From positions 1-52,348 of IMG/VR virus record IMGVR_UViG_3300049007_000012: a stretch of 52,348 bases of DNA. One strand, written 5' to 3'. Made by a program: the position numbers and the translations under genes. The notes beneath the pieces were generated by a model. The model ran no database searches, was not told where the DNA came from, and saw only the letters and a program-made list of their open reading frames with translations. Positions 6,678 to 14,564 of this stretch are shown one piece after another. Each line of letters opens with the position of its first letter. Within the stretch, counting starts at the first letter, position 1. The stretch comes from a virus.

Positions 6678-7270
6678 CCGGCCTCGACTCCACGGCGCTC
6701 GACGTCCAGCTCGACGAGCTGGTCGACCGCCTCCAGAACGACCCCGAGTCGGTCGCCCCCGACGCCCTCCTGATCCGCGATCTGGACTGGGCCGGCCGAG
6801 CGCTCCGCCGCATCGCCCGCCTCAACCAGCGCATGGCCGAGATCGAGGCCCTGCACGAGGACCGGCTCAACGAGCTGGCGGCGTGGTTCGAGGCCGAGAA
6901 GGCGCGCGACGGGCACGCCCGCACGTACCTGGTCGCCCGGCTGCGCCAGTTCCACGAGGCCCGCCTTGCCGACGACCCCAAGGCCAAGACCATCCGGCTG
7001 CCCGAGGGCGACCTCAAGGCCCGCGCCGGGCAGCCCCGCTGGCAGATCAACGACGAGGCGTTCATCGCCTGGGCCACCGACGTCATGGACGACCTACTCC
7101 ACCGCGAGCCCCGGGTCGACCGGAAGGCACTCAAGGCGGCGTTCGCCGACCAGGTGGCCGACGACGGCCGGGTCGTCACCGCCGCTGGCGAGATCGTCCC
7201 CGGCGTCGTCGTGCTGCCCCCCGAGACCACCTACACGCCCGCCCCCAACCCGATCGGCGGTACCCGGTGA
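6674..7270 (+). CDS. Gam-like host-nuclease inhibitor family protein
   Basis: The 198-aa protein shows the architecture of phage Gam-like proteins. A long helical N-terminus (about residues 1-100) contains LAAWFEAEKARDGHART and FHEARLADDPKAKTIRLPEG, followed by the conserved KARAGQPRWQINDEAFIAW segment and a C-terminal GEIVPGVVV strand. Mu Gam binds double-stranded DNA ends and shields them from RecBCD-type nucleases. It lies directly before a Sak4-like recombination ATPase, which supports a role in phage recombination and replication. The ATG overlaps the previous stop. Confidence 0.7.
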   Translation: MTGLDSTALDVQLDELVDRLQNDPESVAPDALLIRDLDWAGRALRRIARLNQRMAEIEALHEDRLNELAAWFEAEKARDGHARTYLVARLRQFHEARLADDPKAKTIRLPEGDLKARAGQPRWQINDEAFIAWATDVMDDLLHREPRVDRKALKAAFADQVADDGRVVTAAGEIVPGVVVLPPETTYTPAPNPIGGTR

Positions 7271-8640
7271 GCCGGCTCGACGCCATCCGCACCGCGGCCC
7301 GCCCGAAGATGCACGGGCGGGCCCTGATCTCCGGCCCGTCGGGCGCCGGCAAGACCTGGACCTCGCTGTCGATGGCCAGCGTGCTGGCCGAGGGCGACAT
7401 GACCCGGGTGCTCATGATCGACACCGAGCGCGAGTCGGCGCTCACCTACGCCGACGTGTTCCCCGGGTTCGCCCACCTGCCGTGGCGCCCGCCGTTCGAC
7501 CCCACCGAGCTGTGCGACACCCTCGACAAGCTCGGCGACCAGTTCGCCGTCGTCGACATCGACTCGCTGTCGCACTTCTGGCGCAGCCAGGGCGGCACCC
7601 TCGACATCGCCGACGGGAAGATCGGCGGTTGGAAGACCGCCCGCCCCGTGCAGGAACGGCTCGTCCAGTCGCTGCTCGGCGTGAACGCCCACCTCCTGCT
7701 GTGCGTGCGCTCGAAGATGGAGTACCTCATCGAGGGCGGCCGGACTAACCAGACGGTCACCAAGCTGGGCATGGCCCCGATCCAGGACGACACCCTGGTT
7801 TACGAGGTCAACATCGCCCTCGACATCGACCTGGAGCACCGGATCACGGTGACCAAGTCGCGGACCCCGGCGGTGCCGGTCGGGCGCATGTACCCGGCCG
7901 GGCTCGAGCGCAAAGCGGCCGAGGACTACGCCGGGTGGCTGGCCGGCGGGGTGCCCCCGGCCTCCCGGGACGACGTCGACTCGGTGGTCGCCCAGTTCGG
8001 CGAGATCGTCGACGCCGAGGCCCGGGCCCGGGCCAAGACGATGTTCGTCGAGCTGTTCGGGATGCCGCACAGCCTCACGGCTGAGATGGTCGCCGAGGCC
8101 CGCGCCTGGCTGACCGAGCACCTGGCGACCGCCGCGGCGCAGGGGACGGAGCCCGCACCGGCCCCCGCGAGCGACGGGGCGGGGGAGGAGCCGGCGCCGC
8201 CCGGCCCCTCCCCCGATCCCATCCCCGACGAGCCCGAGTTCCACGACGGCAACCCCGACGACGAGCCCGCTCGGCCGCCGCTCGAGCCCGACGACGAGCG
8301 CCCCCGCTCGCTGCGGGATGTCGCCACCCGGTCGGACCTCGCGTTCCACCGGGCCGGCGAGGAGCAGCGCGCCAACCGGGCCAAGACCACGACCCTCGAG
8401 CGGCTGCGCCACGCCCTGATCCTCCTGGTGACCGGCGGGCAGACGGCGTCCCTCACCGAGTGCGACGCCACCCAGCTCGCCGCCGTGTGGGCCCGCCTCG
8501 GCGACATCTGCGAGGGCCGCACCACGTACCGGTACGACGCCGACGACAACGGATACGTCACCTTCGAGGAGGCGACCGGCGGGTCGGAGACCATCACCTG
8601 GGCCGACCTCGACGCCCAGCCCGAGGCGGTGCCGGCATGA
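7267..8640 (+). CDS. AAA ATPase, Sak4-like phage recombinase, with long C-terminal extension
   Basis: The 457-aa protein begins with a RecA/AAA-type ATPase domain. Walker A is GPSGAGKT (residues 23-30), a Walker-B-like strand is AVVDIDSL, and LLLCVRSKMEYL is followed by KSRTPAVPVGRM typical of the phage AAA_24/Sak4 group. These proteins promote single-strand annealing recombination with phage SSBs. After about residue 230 there is a Pro/Glu/Asp-rich linker and a helical C-terminal region containing DADDNGYVTFEE (residues 424-435), which matches an EF-hand loop. GTG start, coupled to the Gam-like gene. Confidence 0.75.
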   Translation: MSRLDAIRTAARPKMHGRALISGPSGAGKTWTSLSMASVLAEGDMTRVLMIDTERESALTYADVFPGFAHLPWRPPFDPTELCDTLDKLGDQFAVVDIDSLSHFWRSQGGTLDIADGKIGGWKTARPVQERLVQSLLGVNAHLLLCVRSKMEYLIEGGRTNQTVTKLGMAPIQDDTLVYEVNIALDIDLEHRITVTKSRTPAVPVGRMYPAGLERKAAEDYAGWLAGGVPPASRDDVDSVVAQFGEIVDAEARARAKTMFVELFGMPHSLTAEMVAEARAWLTEHLATAAAQGTEPAPAPASDGAGEEPAPPGPSPDPIPDEPEFHDGNPDDEPARPPLEPDDERPRSLRDVATRSDLAFHRAGEEQRANRAKTTTLERLRHALILLVTGGQTASLTECDATQLAAVWARLGDICEGRTTYRYDADDNGYVTFEEATGGSETITWADLDAQPEAVPA

Positions 8641-8927
8641 GGGCGCCCCGGTTCGTCCGCCGGCGCCGGCTCGCCCGGGCCACCGCCCGCCGCATCCAGC
8701 GCGTCGCCGCCCTCGTCGGCCAGGCCGCCGACCCCGGGCCCGTGCCCTGCCTCGGCTCCGAGCGGCCCGCAGGCAACCGCGGCTCCGCCCGCTGCCCCGT
8801 GTGCGGCGGCACCGTCCCGGTCGTCCCCGACGGGGCCGGCTGGGGCGGCGCCGTGCTCGCTGTCCACCCCGTCGCTGAGGCCGACCGCCGGGAGCTGGGG
8901 CCCGACGGCCCGGCGGTGACCCCGTGA
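8637..8927 (+). CDS. Small basic protein with Zn-ribbon half
   Basis: The 96-aa product has a strongly basic N-terminus (RRRRLARATARRIQR) followed by a possible zinc site: Cys in PVPCLG and RCPVCGG. No family recognised. It is coupled at both ends (ATGA before, GTGA after) in the early operon. Nucleic-acid binding is plausible from charge and Cys spacing only. Confidence 0.55.
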   Translation: MRAPRFVRRRRLARATARRIQRVAALVGQAADPGPVPCLGSERPAGNRGSARCPVCGGTVPVVPDGAGWGGAVLAVHPVAEADRRELGPDGPAVTP

Positions 8928-9031
8928 TCGCTACCTCCGTCCAGGCCACCCTCTACACGGCGTCCGGCTGCCTCATCGCTCTGGCCATGGCCGGCGCCGC
9001 CGCCCTCGGCCGCCGCCGGGGAGGCCGCTGA
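8924..9031 (+). CDS. Tiny membrane protein (35 aa)
   Basis: A GTG overlapping the previous stop opens a 35-aa frame with one transmembrane helix (ASGCLIALAMAGAAALG) and a basic C-terminus, ending in TGATG that couples it to the next gene. Without this and the next small frame there would be a 216-bp hole in an otherwise gapless operon. No known family. Confidence 0.6.
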   Translation: MIATSVQATLYTASGCLIALAMAGAAALGRRRGGR

Positions 9032-9147
9032 TGCCCCGCGACCTCCTGCTGTTCCTCGGCATCTGCGCCCTCTGGGCCGTCCCCACGGTGCTGCTCGTCA
9101 TCTGGGCCGCCGTCGACGGCGGCCGCCCCCTCGGCGGTGACCAGTGA
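9031..9147 (+). CDS. Tiny membrane protein (38 aa)
   Basis: The 38-aa product is almost all one transmembrane helix (LLLFLGICALWAVPTVLLVI) with a short polar tail. TGATG and GTGA overlaps on both sides support translation. Together with the gene before it, it forms a pair of mini-membrane proteins in the early operon; function unknown. Confidence 0.6.
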   Translation: MPRDLLLFLGICALWAVPTVLLVIWAAVDGGRPLGGDQ

Positions 9148-9407
9148 CCGGCCCCCGCCCGTGGACGCCCGACGAGCGCATCCAGCGCGACGACGGCACG
9201 ACGGCCAGGCGCATCGTCGTCAAGCAGTGCTGCAACGGCTGCGGCGTCAAGCTCGGCGACACCACCGAGGCCGAGATCGTGGCATCCATCGTCGGCGACC
9301 CGATCGACGTCCGGGCCGAGTGCCCCTACTGCGGGCTGGGCTCGGTCTGGGCGCTCTGCCGTCACTGGGACGACATCGCCAACGACACCGCCGGCGGTGC
9401 CCGATGA
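9144..9407 (+). CDS. Zn-ribbon hypothetical protein
   Basis: The 87-aa product has a four-Cys zinc ribbon: CCNGCGVKLGD followed about 30 residues later by CPYCGLG, plus a late Cys-His pair (ALCRHW). Such ribbons are common in small phage DNA-binding or regulatory proteins. GTG start overlapping the previous stop, and ATGA overlap to the nuclease gene that follows. Confidence 0.6.
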   Translation: MTGPRPWTPDERIQRDDGTTARRIVVKQCCNGCGVKLGDTTEAEIVASIVGDPIDVRAECPYCGLGSVWALCRHWDDIANDTAGGAR

Positions 9408-9748
9408 CCCGCACCGCGCTCGCTCAGACCGAGGCCGAGTTCCAGGCCCAGGTCATCGACCTCGCCCGCATCACCGGATGGAAGGCCAACCACACCCGCC
9501 GCTCCATCGGCAAGGGCCGCCAGTGGACCACCGCCACCAGCGTCACCGGCTGGCCCGACCTCACCCTCTGGCGCCCGGGCCGCGGCGGCGTCATCTTCGC
9601 CGAGCTCAAGACCGACACCGGCAAGGTGTCCCTCGACCAGCAGACGATCCTCGCGTCGCTGCGGTCGGCCGGCGCCGAGGTCTACGTGTGGCGCCCCCGC
9701 GACTGGGACGAGATCGTCGCCCGCCTTCAGCGCCGGGAGGCATCGTGA
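9404..9748 (+). CDS. VRR-NUC domain nuclease
   Basis: The 114-aa protein is a stand-alone VRR-NUC (PD-(D/E)XK superfamily) domain: Glu in the first helix (TEAEFQAQVIDLAR), GWPDLTLWRP carrying the metal-binding Asp, then VIFAELKTD with the E-x-K pair and a Gln helix SLDQQTILASL. Single-domain members in phages are structure-specific nucleases used in recombination or Holliday-junction resolution. ATG overlaps the previous stop. Confidence 0.85.
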   Translation: MTRTALAQTEAEFQAQVIDLARITGWKANHTRRSIGKGRQWTTATSVTGWPDLTLWRPGRGGVIFAELKTDTGKVSLDQQTILASLRSAGAEVYVWRPRDWDEIVARLQRREAS

Positions 9749-10353
9749 TGTTCCTCGCGACCGCCTCCGGCCCGACCGTCCGCCACGCCATCGCCGGCGG
9801 CCAGCTCGGCCAGATGGTCACCCCGGACGCCGGCAACCGGGTGGTCAACGGTGCCCGCTGGGCGCTCGACAACGGGTGCTTCTCCGACCGGTGGACGCCT
9901 GAGCGGTGGCTCGCCACGCTCGACCGCCACCAGAACGCGCCCGACTGCCTGTACGCCGTCGTGCCGGACGTGGTCGCCGACGCCCGAGCGACGAACGAGC
10001 GGTGGGCACGCTGGCATGGCGCCGCCCGCAACCGCGGCTACCGGTGCGCCTACGTCTTGCAGAACGGCTGCCGGTCCATCCCCGCGTCGGCCGGTGCCGT
10101 GTTCGTCGGCGGTGATGACCGGTTCAAGCTCGGTCCCGAGGTCCGAGCGCTCGTTGCCCTGGCCAAGCGCCGCCGCCTGTGGGTCCACATGGGCCGGGTC
10201 AACAGCCTCCGCCGCCTCCGGTACGCCGCCTGGCTCGGCTGCGACTCCGTCGACGGCACGTTCCTCGCCTTCGGACCTGACCGCAACCTGCCCCAGCTGC
10301 TCCGCTGGCTCCGGCTGGCCGCCGAGCCGACCCTGTTCGGAGGTGCGGCGTGA
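9748..10353 (+). CDS. TGT/DpdA-like TIM-barrel protein (possible DNA base modification)
   Basis: The 201-aa protein resembles a short phage family related to tRNA-guanine transglycosylases and DpdA. Signatures are RWALDNGCF near residue 33, YAVVPDVVADA, AYVLQNG, and the C-terminal HMGRVNSLRRLRYAAWLGCD followed by SVDGT, where an Asp could act as nucleophile. TGT/DpdA enzymes swap guanine for 7-deazaguanine. No preQ0 synthesis genes are visible, so any substrate would come from the host. Two DNA methyltransferases follow directly. A GTG at 9745 is an alternative start. Family assignment is from memory of motifs and is tentative. Confidence 0.5.
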   Translation: MFLATASGPTVRHAIAGGQLGQMVTPDAGNRVVNGARWALDNGCFSDRWTPERWLATLDRHQNAPDCLYAVVPDVVADARATNERWARWHGAARNRGYRCAYVLQNGCRSIPASAGAVFVGGDDRFKLGPEVRALVALAKRRRLWVHMGRVNSLRRLRYAAWLGCDSVDGTFLAFGPDRNLPQLLRWLRLAAEPTLFGGAA

Positions 10354-11867
10354 CGGCCACGGCGACAGACCTGTTCTGCGGGGGCGGCGGCACCAGCCTC
10401 GGCGCCGAGGCCGCCGGGCTGCAGCTCGTCATGGCTGCCAACCACTGGCAGACAGCGATCGACGTCCACCAGGCCCACTTCCCCGAGGCCGGCCACGACT
10501 GCGCCGACATCAGCCAGGCCGACCCGCGCCGCTACCCGGTCACCGACGTCCTGCTCGCCTCCCCCGAGTGCACGAACCACAGCCAGGCCCGCGGCGTGTC
10601 ACGCAAGCGGCAGGACCCGACCCTGTGGGACGCACCGGACCCGGCCGCCGAGCGCAGCAGGGCGACCATGTGGGACGTCGTCCGGTTCGCCGAGCAGATC
10701 CGGTACGCCGCCATCGTCGTCGAGAACGTCGTCGAGGCCACCCGCTGGGCGCTCTGGCCGGCGTGGCTCCAGGCGATGACCGCGCTCGGATACGAGCACC
10801 GGGTCCTCTCGCACAACTCCATGCACCACGGCGTCCCCCAGTCCCGGGACCGCATCTACGTGGTGTTCTGGCGCAAGGGCCTGCGGATCGACCTCGACCT
10901 CGAGCTGCAGGCGTGGTGCCCGCGCTGCGACGCCGCCCGGACCGTGCGCCAGGCGTGGAAGCCCGACCGGTGGGTCGGCCGCTACCGCCAGCAGTGGACC
11001 TGGGCGTGCGGTAGCTGCGGGGTCCGGTGCGAGCCCGGGACCAGCCCGGCCGCCGAGATCATCGACTGGGGCCTGCCGTGCCCGCGGATCGGTGACCGGC
11101 GAACGAAGAAGGGCAAGCCCAAGCCGCTCGCCGACGCCACCCGCGCCCGCATCCTCGCCGGCCTGCAGCGGTACGGCTGGGCTCCGGTCGTCACCGCCGG
11201 CGCCGGCCACGTCTACGAGACCACCCCGGGGAACCGGGCCCGGCCGCTGACCGACCCGCTGTCCGTGCAGGGCGGGACATCGCAGCACGCCCTCGCCACC
11301 CCGCCCGAGGGGATGATCGTGCCGCTGCGCCGCAACGGCCAGGCCCAGGGCGCCGATGAGGTGCTGTCCACCGTGACCGCCGGCGGCAACCACCACGCCC
11401 TCGTCATCACGAACGACCACGCCAACCGGGCCCGCTCGGTCGGCGAGCCGCTGCCGACCGCCACGACCGGCAACCGGCACGGCCTCCTCATGCGGAACAA
11501 CGGCGGCGGCGCCGAGATGGTCACCCCGCTCGACGAGCCCGCCCGCACGGTCACCACCAAGGGCCACCAAAGCCTGCTCGTGCCGTACAACGGCACCGGC
11601 CAGGCCCGCCCCGCCGACCGGCCGCTCGGCGCCCAGCCCGCCACCGACCGGTGGTCGCTCGTCGACATCGAGGCCCTGGTCGACGACTGCGGGTTCCGGA
11701 TGCTCGAGCCCCACGAGATCGCCGCCGCCATGGCGTTCCCCGCTGGCTATATCCCCTCGGCGCTGACCAAGCGCGACCGGGTCAGGCTGGCCGGCAACGC
11801 CGTCACGCCGCCCGTCATGCAGTGGATCACCGGCCGGATCCTCCAAGCGCTCGAGGCGGCAGCGTGA
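10350..11867 (+). CDS. DNA (cytosine-5) methyltransferase with repeated recognition domain
   Basis: The 505-aa enzyme carries the C5-methyltransferase motifs: I (DLFCGGGGTSLG), IV with catalytic Cys74 in SPECTNHS, VI (VVENVVEA) and VIII (QSRDRIYVVF), with motifs IX-X near the end (LAGNAVTPPVMQW). Between VIII and IX are an embedded four-Cys ribbon (CPRCDA ... CGSCG, residues about 190-230) and about five imperfect 25-residue repeats of the pattern ARPLTDPLSTVTAGGNHHAL. These make an enlarged target-recognition region, as in other phage Dcm-like enzymes. No restriction endonuclease gene is adjacent, so self-protection against host restriction is likely. GTG start. Confidence 0.9.
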   Translation: MTATATDLFCGGGGTSLGAEAAGLQLVMAANHWQTAIDVHQAHFPEAGHDCADISQADPRRYPVTDVLLASPECTNHSQARGVSRKRQDPTLWDAPDPAAERSRATMWDVVRFAEQIRYAAIVVENVVEATRWALWPAWLQAMTALGYEHRVLSHNSMHHGVPQSRDRIYVVFWRKGLRIDLDLELQAWCPRCDAARTVRQAWKPDRWVGRYRQQWTWACGSCGVRCEPGTSPAAEIIDWGLPCPRIGDRRTKKGKPKPLADATRARILAGLQRYGWAPVVTAGAGHVYETTPGNRARPLTDPLSVQGGTSQHALATPPEGMIVPLRRNGQAQGADEVLSTVTAGGNHHALVITNDHANRARSVGEPLPTATTGNRHGLLMRNNGGGAEMVTPLDEPARTVTTKGHQSLLVPYNGTGQARPADRPLGAQPATDRWSLVDIEALVDDCGFRMLEPHEIAAAMAFPAGYIPSALTKRDRVRLAGNAVTPPVMQWITGRILQALEAAA

Positions 11868-12919
11868 CGGCCCGGCTCCTCGTGGGCGACGTGTGGGACC
11901 GCCTGGGCGAGCTGCCCGACGGGTCGGTGCACAGCGTCATCACCTCGCCGCCGTACTGGCGGAAGCGCCGCTACCTCCCGCCGGACCACCCGCTCGCCGA
12001 CCGTGAGATCGGACAGGAGCCGTCGCCCGGCGACTTCCTCGCCACGATGCTGCGCCTCACCGATGAGCTGTGGCGGGTCGTCAGGGACGACGGGACCATC
12101 TGGATCAACCTCGGTGACACAGCCGCGGTCTCCGGTGGCGCCGGCGGCGACTACGACCCCGGCGGCCGCCGGGAGGGCCAGAACCGCTACGAGGGTTCGG
12201 GGCGAGCAAGCCGGCGCCGCGACAAGACCCCGGTCGCTGCCGTGGCGCGAGCAGCCGGGCTGGGTGTCCCGCTCGCCAAGTCGGTGTGCTGGATCCCTGA
12301 GCTGTTCGGCGCGTCGCTCGCCTACGGGCGCAACCTTCTGACCGGTGAGCCCTGCCGGCAGTGGATCACCCGCCCCAAGGTCACGTGGTGCAAGCCGACG
12401 ATCACCCCCGGCAGGTGCGACGACCGGTTCCGGGTCGCGACCGAGCTGTTCGTGTGGGCGTCCAAGCAGCCGGTCTACTACTGGGACCGGGCTTCGATCC
12501 TTGAGCCGCTGGCGGCCTCGCCTGGCAATCGGTACACGCGGCGCATCACGTCGGCCGACCGGGCCATGCGGGACCAGGGCGAGCAGACGGCGAACACGTT
12601 CACCGCTGAGTACGACCCGACGCAGGCTGATGGCGCGCCGCCGATGGACTGGTGGGTGGTCAACACCTCCGGCTATGCCGGCGCCCACTTCGCGACGTTC
12701 CCGCCGGAGTTGATCGTCCGGCCGGTGCTGGCCTCGTGCCCGCCCGGCGGGACGATCCTCGATCCGTTCGGCGGATCCGGCACGACCGCCGTGGTCGCCA
12801 CCGGTCACGGCCGGAACTGCGTCCTGATCGACTTCGATGAGCGCAACGCCGTGCTCGCCGCCGAGCGGGTCGGCATGTTCCTCGAGGTCGACCACCCGAT
12901 CACGGAGGCGGCGTCGTGA
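11864..12919 (+). CDS. DNA N4-cytosine/N6-adenine methyltransferase (beta class)
   Basis: The 351-aa protein has the catalytic motif IV TSPPYW at residues 27-32, near the N-terminus, and the SAM-binding motif I DPFGGSGTT near the C-terminus. This order is the beta class. TSPPY occurs in both N4-cytosine and N6-adenine enzymes, so the target base is open. The middle (about 120-270) holds the recognition region. GTG start overlapping the stop of the C5 enzyme, so the two are translated together. No cognate nuclease is seen. Confidence 0.9.
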   Translation: MTARLLVGDVWDRLGELPDGSVHSVITSPPYWRKRRYLPPDHPLADREIGQEPSPGDFLATMLRLTDELWRVVRDDGTIWINLGDTAAVSGGAGGDYDPGGRREGQNRYEGSGRASRRRDKTPVAAVARAAGLGVPLAKSVCWIPELFGASLAYGRNLLTGEPCRQWITRPKVTWCKPTITPGRCDDRFRVATELFVWASKQPVYYWDRASILEPLAASPGNRYTRRITSADRAMRDQGEQTANTFTAEYDPTQADGAPPMDWWVVNTSGYAGAHFATFPPELIVRPVLASCPPGGTILDPFGGSGTTAVVATGHGRNCVLIDFDERNAVLAAERVGMFLEVDHPITEAAS

Positions 12920-13200
12920 CCGGTCTCGTCGTGCTGGTCGTCGCTGCGTGGGCCGGGCTGACGCTCGACGCCTGGTACCGGGAGCACCCGGACCCGGCGC
13001 CGCCGGACCGGAACCTGGGGTGGGTGCTGGAGCGGGCCACCGGCCGCCGCCACCCCGGTATCCCCGCGCCGCCGCGGCCCCGGCCCATCGCGCTCATCGC
13101 CGACCCCATGGCACGACGCGAGGCCGCCGCCGCGCACTGCCGCCGCCGCCACGCCATCGCCAAGACCGACCACCACCCCGACCCGATCGGAGCCTCGTGA
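12916..13200 (+). CDS. Small membrane-anchored protein
   Basis: The 94-aa product starts with a hydrophobic segment (TGLVVLVVAAWAGLTLDAW) that could be a signal anchor, followed by a Pro-rich basic tail. No family recognised. GTGA overlaps on both sides in the early operon. Confidence 0.55.
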   Translation: MTGLVVLVVAAWAGLTLDAWYREHPDPAPPDRNLGWVLERATGRRHPGIPAPPRPRPIALIADPMARREAAAAHCRRRHAIAKTDHHPDPIGAS

Positions 13201-14000
13201 TCTTCGACGCTCGCACCATCGCCCGCGGCTGGCTCGCCGCCGCCCTCGCCTCCGGCAAGGACAGCGGCCGCCCCTCCCTCGACCGCACCGTCTACATCGA
13301 GTCCTACGCCGAGGGCGTCCGCTTCGTCGCGACCGACAGCATCACCCTGCTGCACGTCTGGGTCCCGGACATCGAGCACGAGCTCGACCCCGGTCCCACC
13401 CTCGACGAGGCACCGATCAAGACCGCCATCGCGATCGACACCCACGGCCGTGCCAAGGGGTTCCTGCAGCACCTCCTCAAGCTCGCCATCACGGCCCAGG
13501 AGGAGGACCGGGACGCGGTCGAGGTGCGCCTGCGCCTCGACGTGGCGGACCGCCCCGCCGTCCAGGGTCAGGCCACGTTCGAGGGGCTGGAGGCCCGGTT
13601 CGTCGTGCTCGAGCAGCCCGACGTCGGCGACGAGGCCGAGCGCATCAAGCTCGTCACCTGCGAGGGCGTCTACCCGACCTGGCGCACGCTGCTCGAGCAG
13701 TTCACGCCGGAGCTGACGACCCAGCTCGCGCTCGCTCCGAAGGTCGTCGGCCAGCTGGCCAAGATCGGCCAGTGGTACCCCCGGGCCCGGCTCGGCTGGT
13801 CGTTCGGCGGGGAGAACAAGGCCGCCCGGCTCACGGTCATCGACTCCGAGCCGTACGTCGAGGGCGTCGTCATGCCGGTCCGGTGGGACATCGACGCCAA
13901 CGCCCCTCGGGTCGATGACGTAGTCGCTGAGGCCGAGGGCATCGCCCGCGACGCCGCCGACGCCGGGGGAGACGACGAGGAGGGCAGCGCAGATGCCTGA
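13197..14000 (+). CDS. Sliding-clamp-like protein (DnaN-like)
   Basis: The 267-aa acidic protein is beta-strand rich, with segments resembling DNA polymerase III beta-subunit folds: YIESYAEGVRFVATDSITLL in the first part, and RLGWSFGGENKAARLTVID with VEGVVMPVRW near the end, where bacterial clamps have the GFN...L/I...P-[MV]-R pattern. The C-terminus adds an acidic tail (DDEEGSADA). Phage-encoded clamps can redirect host polymerase. No phage polymerase is visible in this prophage, so it would have to work with host enzymes. Homology is remote; treat as probable. Confidence 0.55.
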   Translation: MIFDARTIARGWLAAALASGKDSGRPSLDRTVYIESYAEGVRFVATDSITLLHVWVPDIEHELDPGPTLDEAPIKTAIAIDTHGRAKGFLQHLLKLAITAQEEDRDAVEVRLRLDVADRPAVQGQATFEGLEARFVVLEQPDVGDEAERIKLVTCEGVYPTWRTLLEQFTPELTTQLALAPKVVGQLAKIGQWYPRARLGWSFGGENKAARLTVIDSEPYVEGVVMPVRWDIDANAPRVDDVVAEAEGIARDAADAGGDDEEGSADA

Positions 14001-14400
14001 GACCCTCGCCTACACGGGCCAACTCGTGATCGTCACGTGCTGGTGCGGCATCAACCACGCGATCCCCAGCGACCTCAACGCCTGGGCCAACGCGAGCGCC
14101 AAGAACGCCGTGCACTGCCCCCTCGGCCACGAGTGGGTCCGGCGCGAGTCGGAGGCCGCCAAGGTCCGACGGCAGCTCGAGCGTGAGCGCGAGCGGGCCA
14201 CGTTGCTGCGGAGCCGGGTCGACCAGGAGCGTGCCCGTGGCGACCACGAGGCCGCCCGGGCACGCGGGTACAAGGGCGCGCTGACCAAGGTCAAGAAGCG
14301 GGTGGGGAACGGCGTGTGCCCGTGCTGCCAGCGGTCGTTCCCCGACCTGGCCGCCCACATGGCCGGCCAGCATCCCGACTACGCCGACGGCGCCGCCTGA
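13993..14400 (+). CDS. Double Zn-binding protein with central coiled coil
   Basis: The 135-aa protein has an N-terminal Cys cluster (VTCWCGINH, then AVHCPLGHEW), a long basic coiled coil (about residues 55-95; VRRQLERERERATLLRSRV) and a C-terminal C2H2-like finger CPCCQRSF...HMAGQH. This architecture recurs in actinophage early regions. It overlaps the clamp-like gene by 8 bp. A DNA-binding regulator or replication accessory is plausible. Confidence 0.65.
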   Translation: MPETLAYTGQLVIVTCWCGINHAIPSDLNAWANASAKNAVHCPLGHEWVRRESEAAKVRRQLERERERATLLRSRVDQERARGDHEAARARGYKGALTKVKKRVGNGVCPCCQRSFPDLAAHMAGQHPDYADGAA

Positions 14401-14564
14401 TGGCGCAGGTCAGCTATGACGCCGACTACCTGGCCGACGACCTCGCCGGCTGCCTCCTCTGGTTCTGGCCGCCGTACTGGGTCCGGGCCGGCATCCGCCG
14501 GTTCCGGGCCCGGCGGGCGCGCCATGACCCCGCGTGGGTCGACCCCACCACCGGGACCCTGTGA
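14400..14564 (+). CDS. Small hypothetical protein (54 aa)
   Basis: The 54-aa product has a short aromatic, hydrophobic centre (CLLWFWPPYW) and a basic tail. TGATG junctions on both sides support expression. No family recognised. Confidence 0.55.
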   Translation: MAQVSYDADYLADDLAGCLLWFWPPYWVRAGIRRFRARRARHDPAWVDPTTGTL

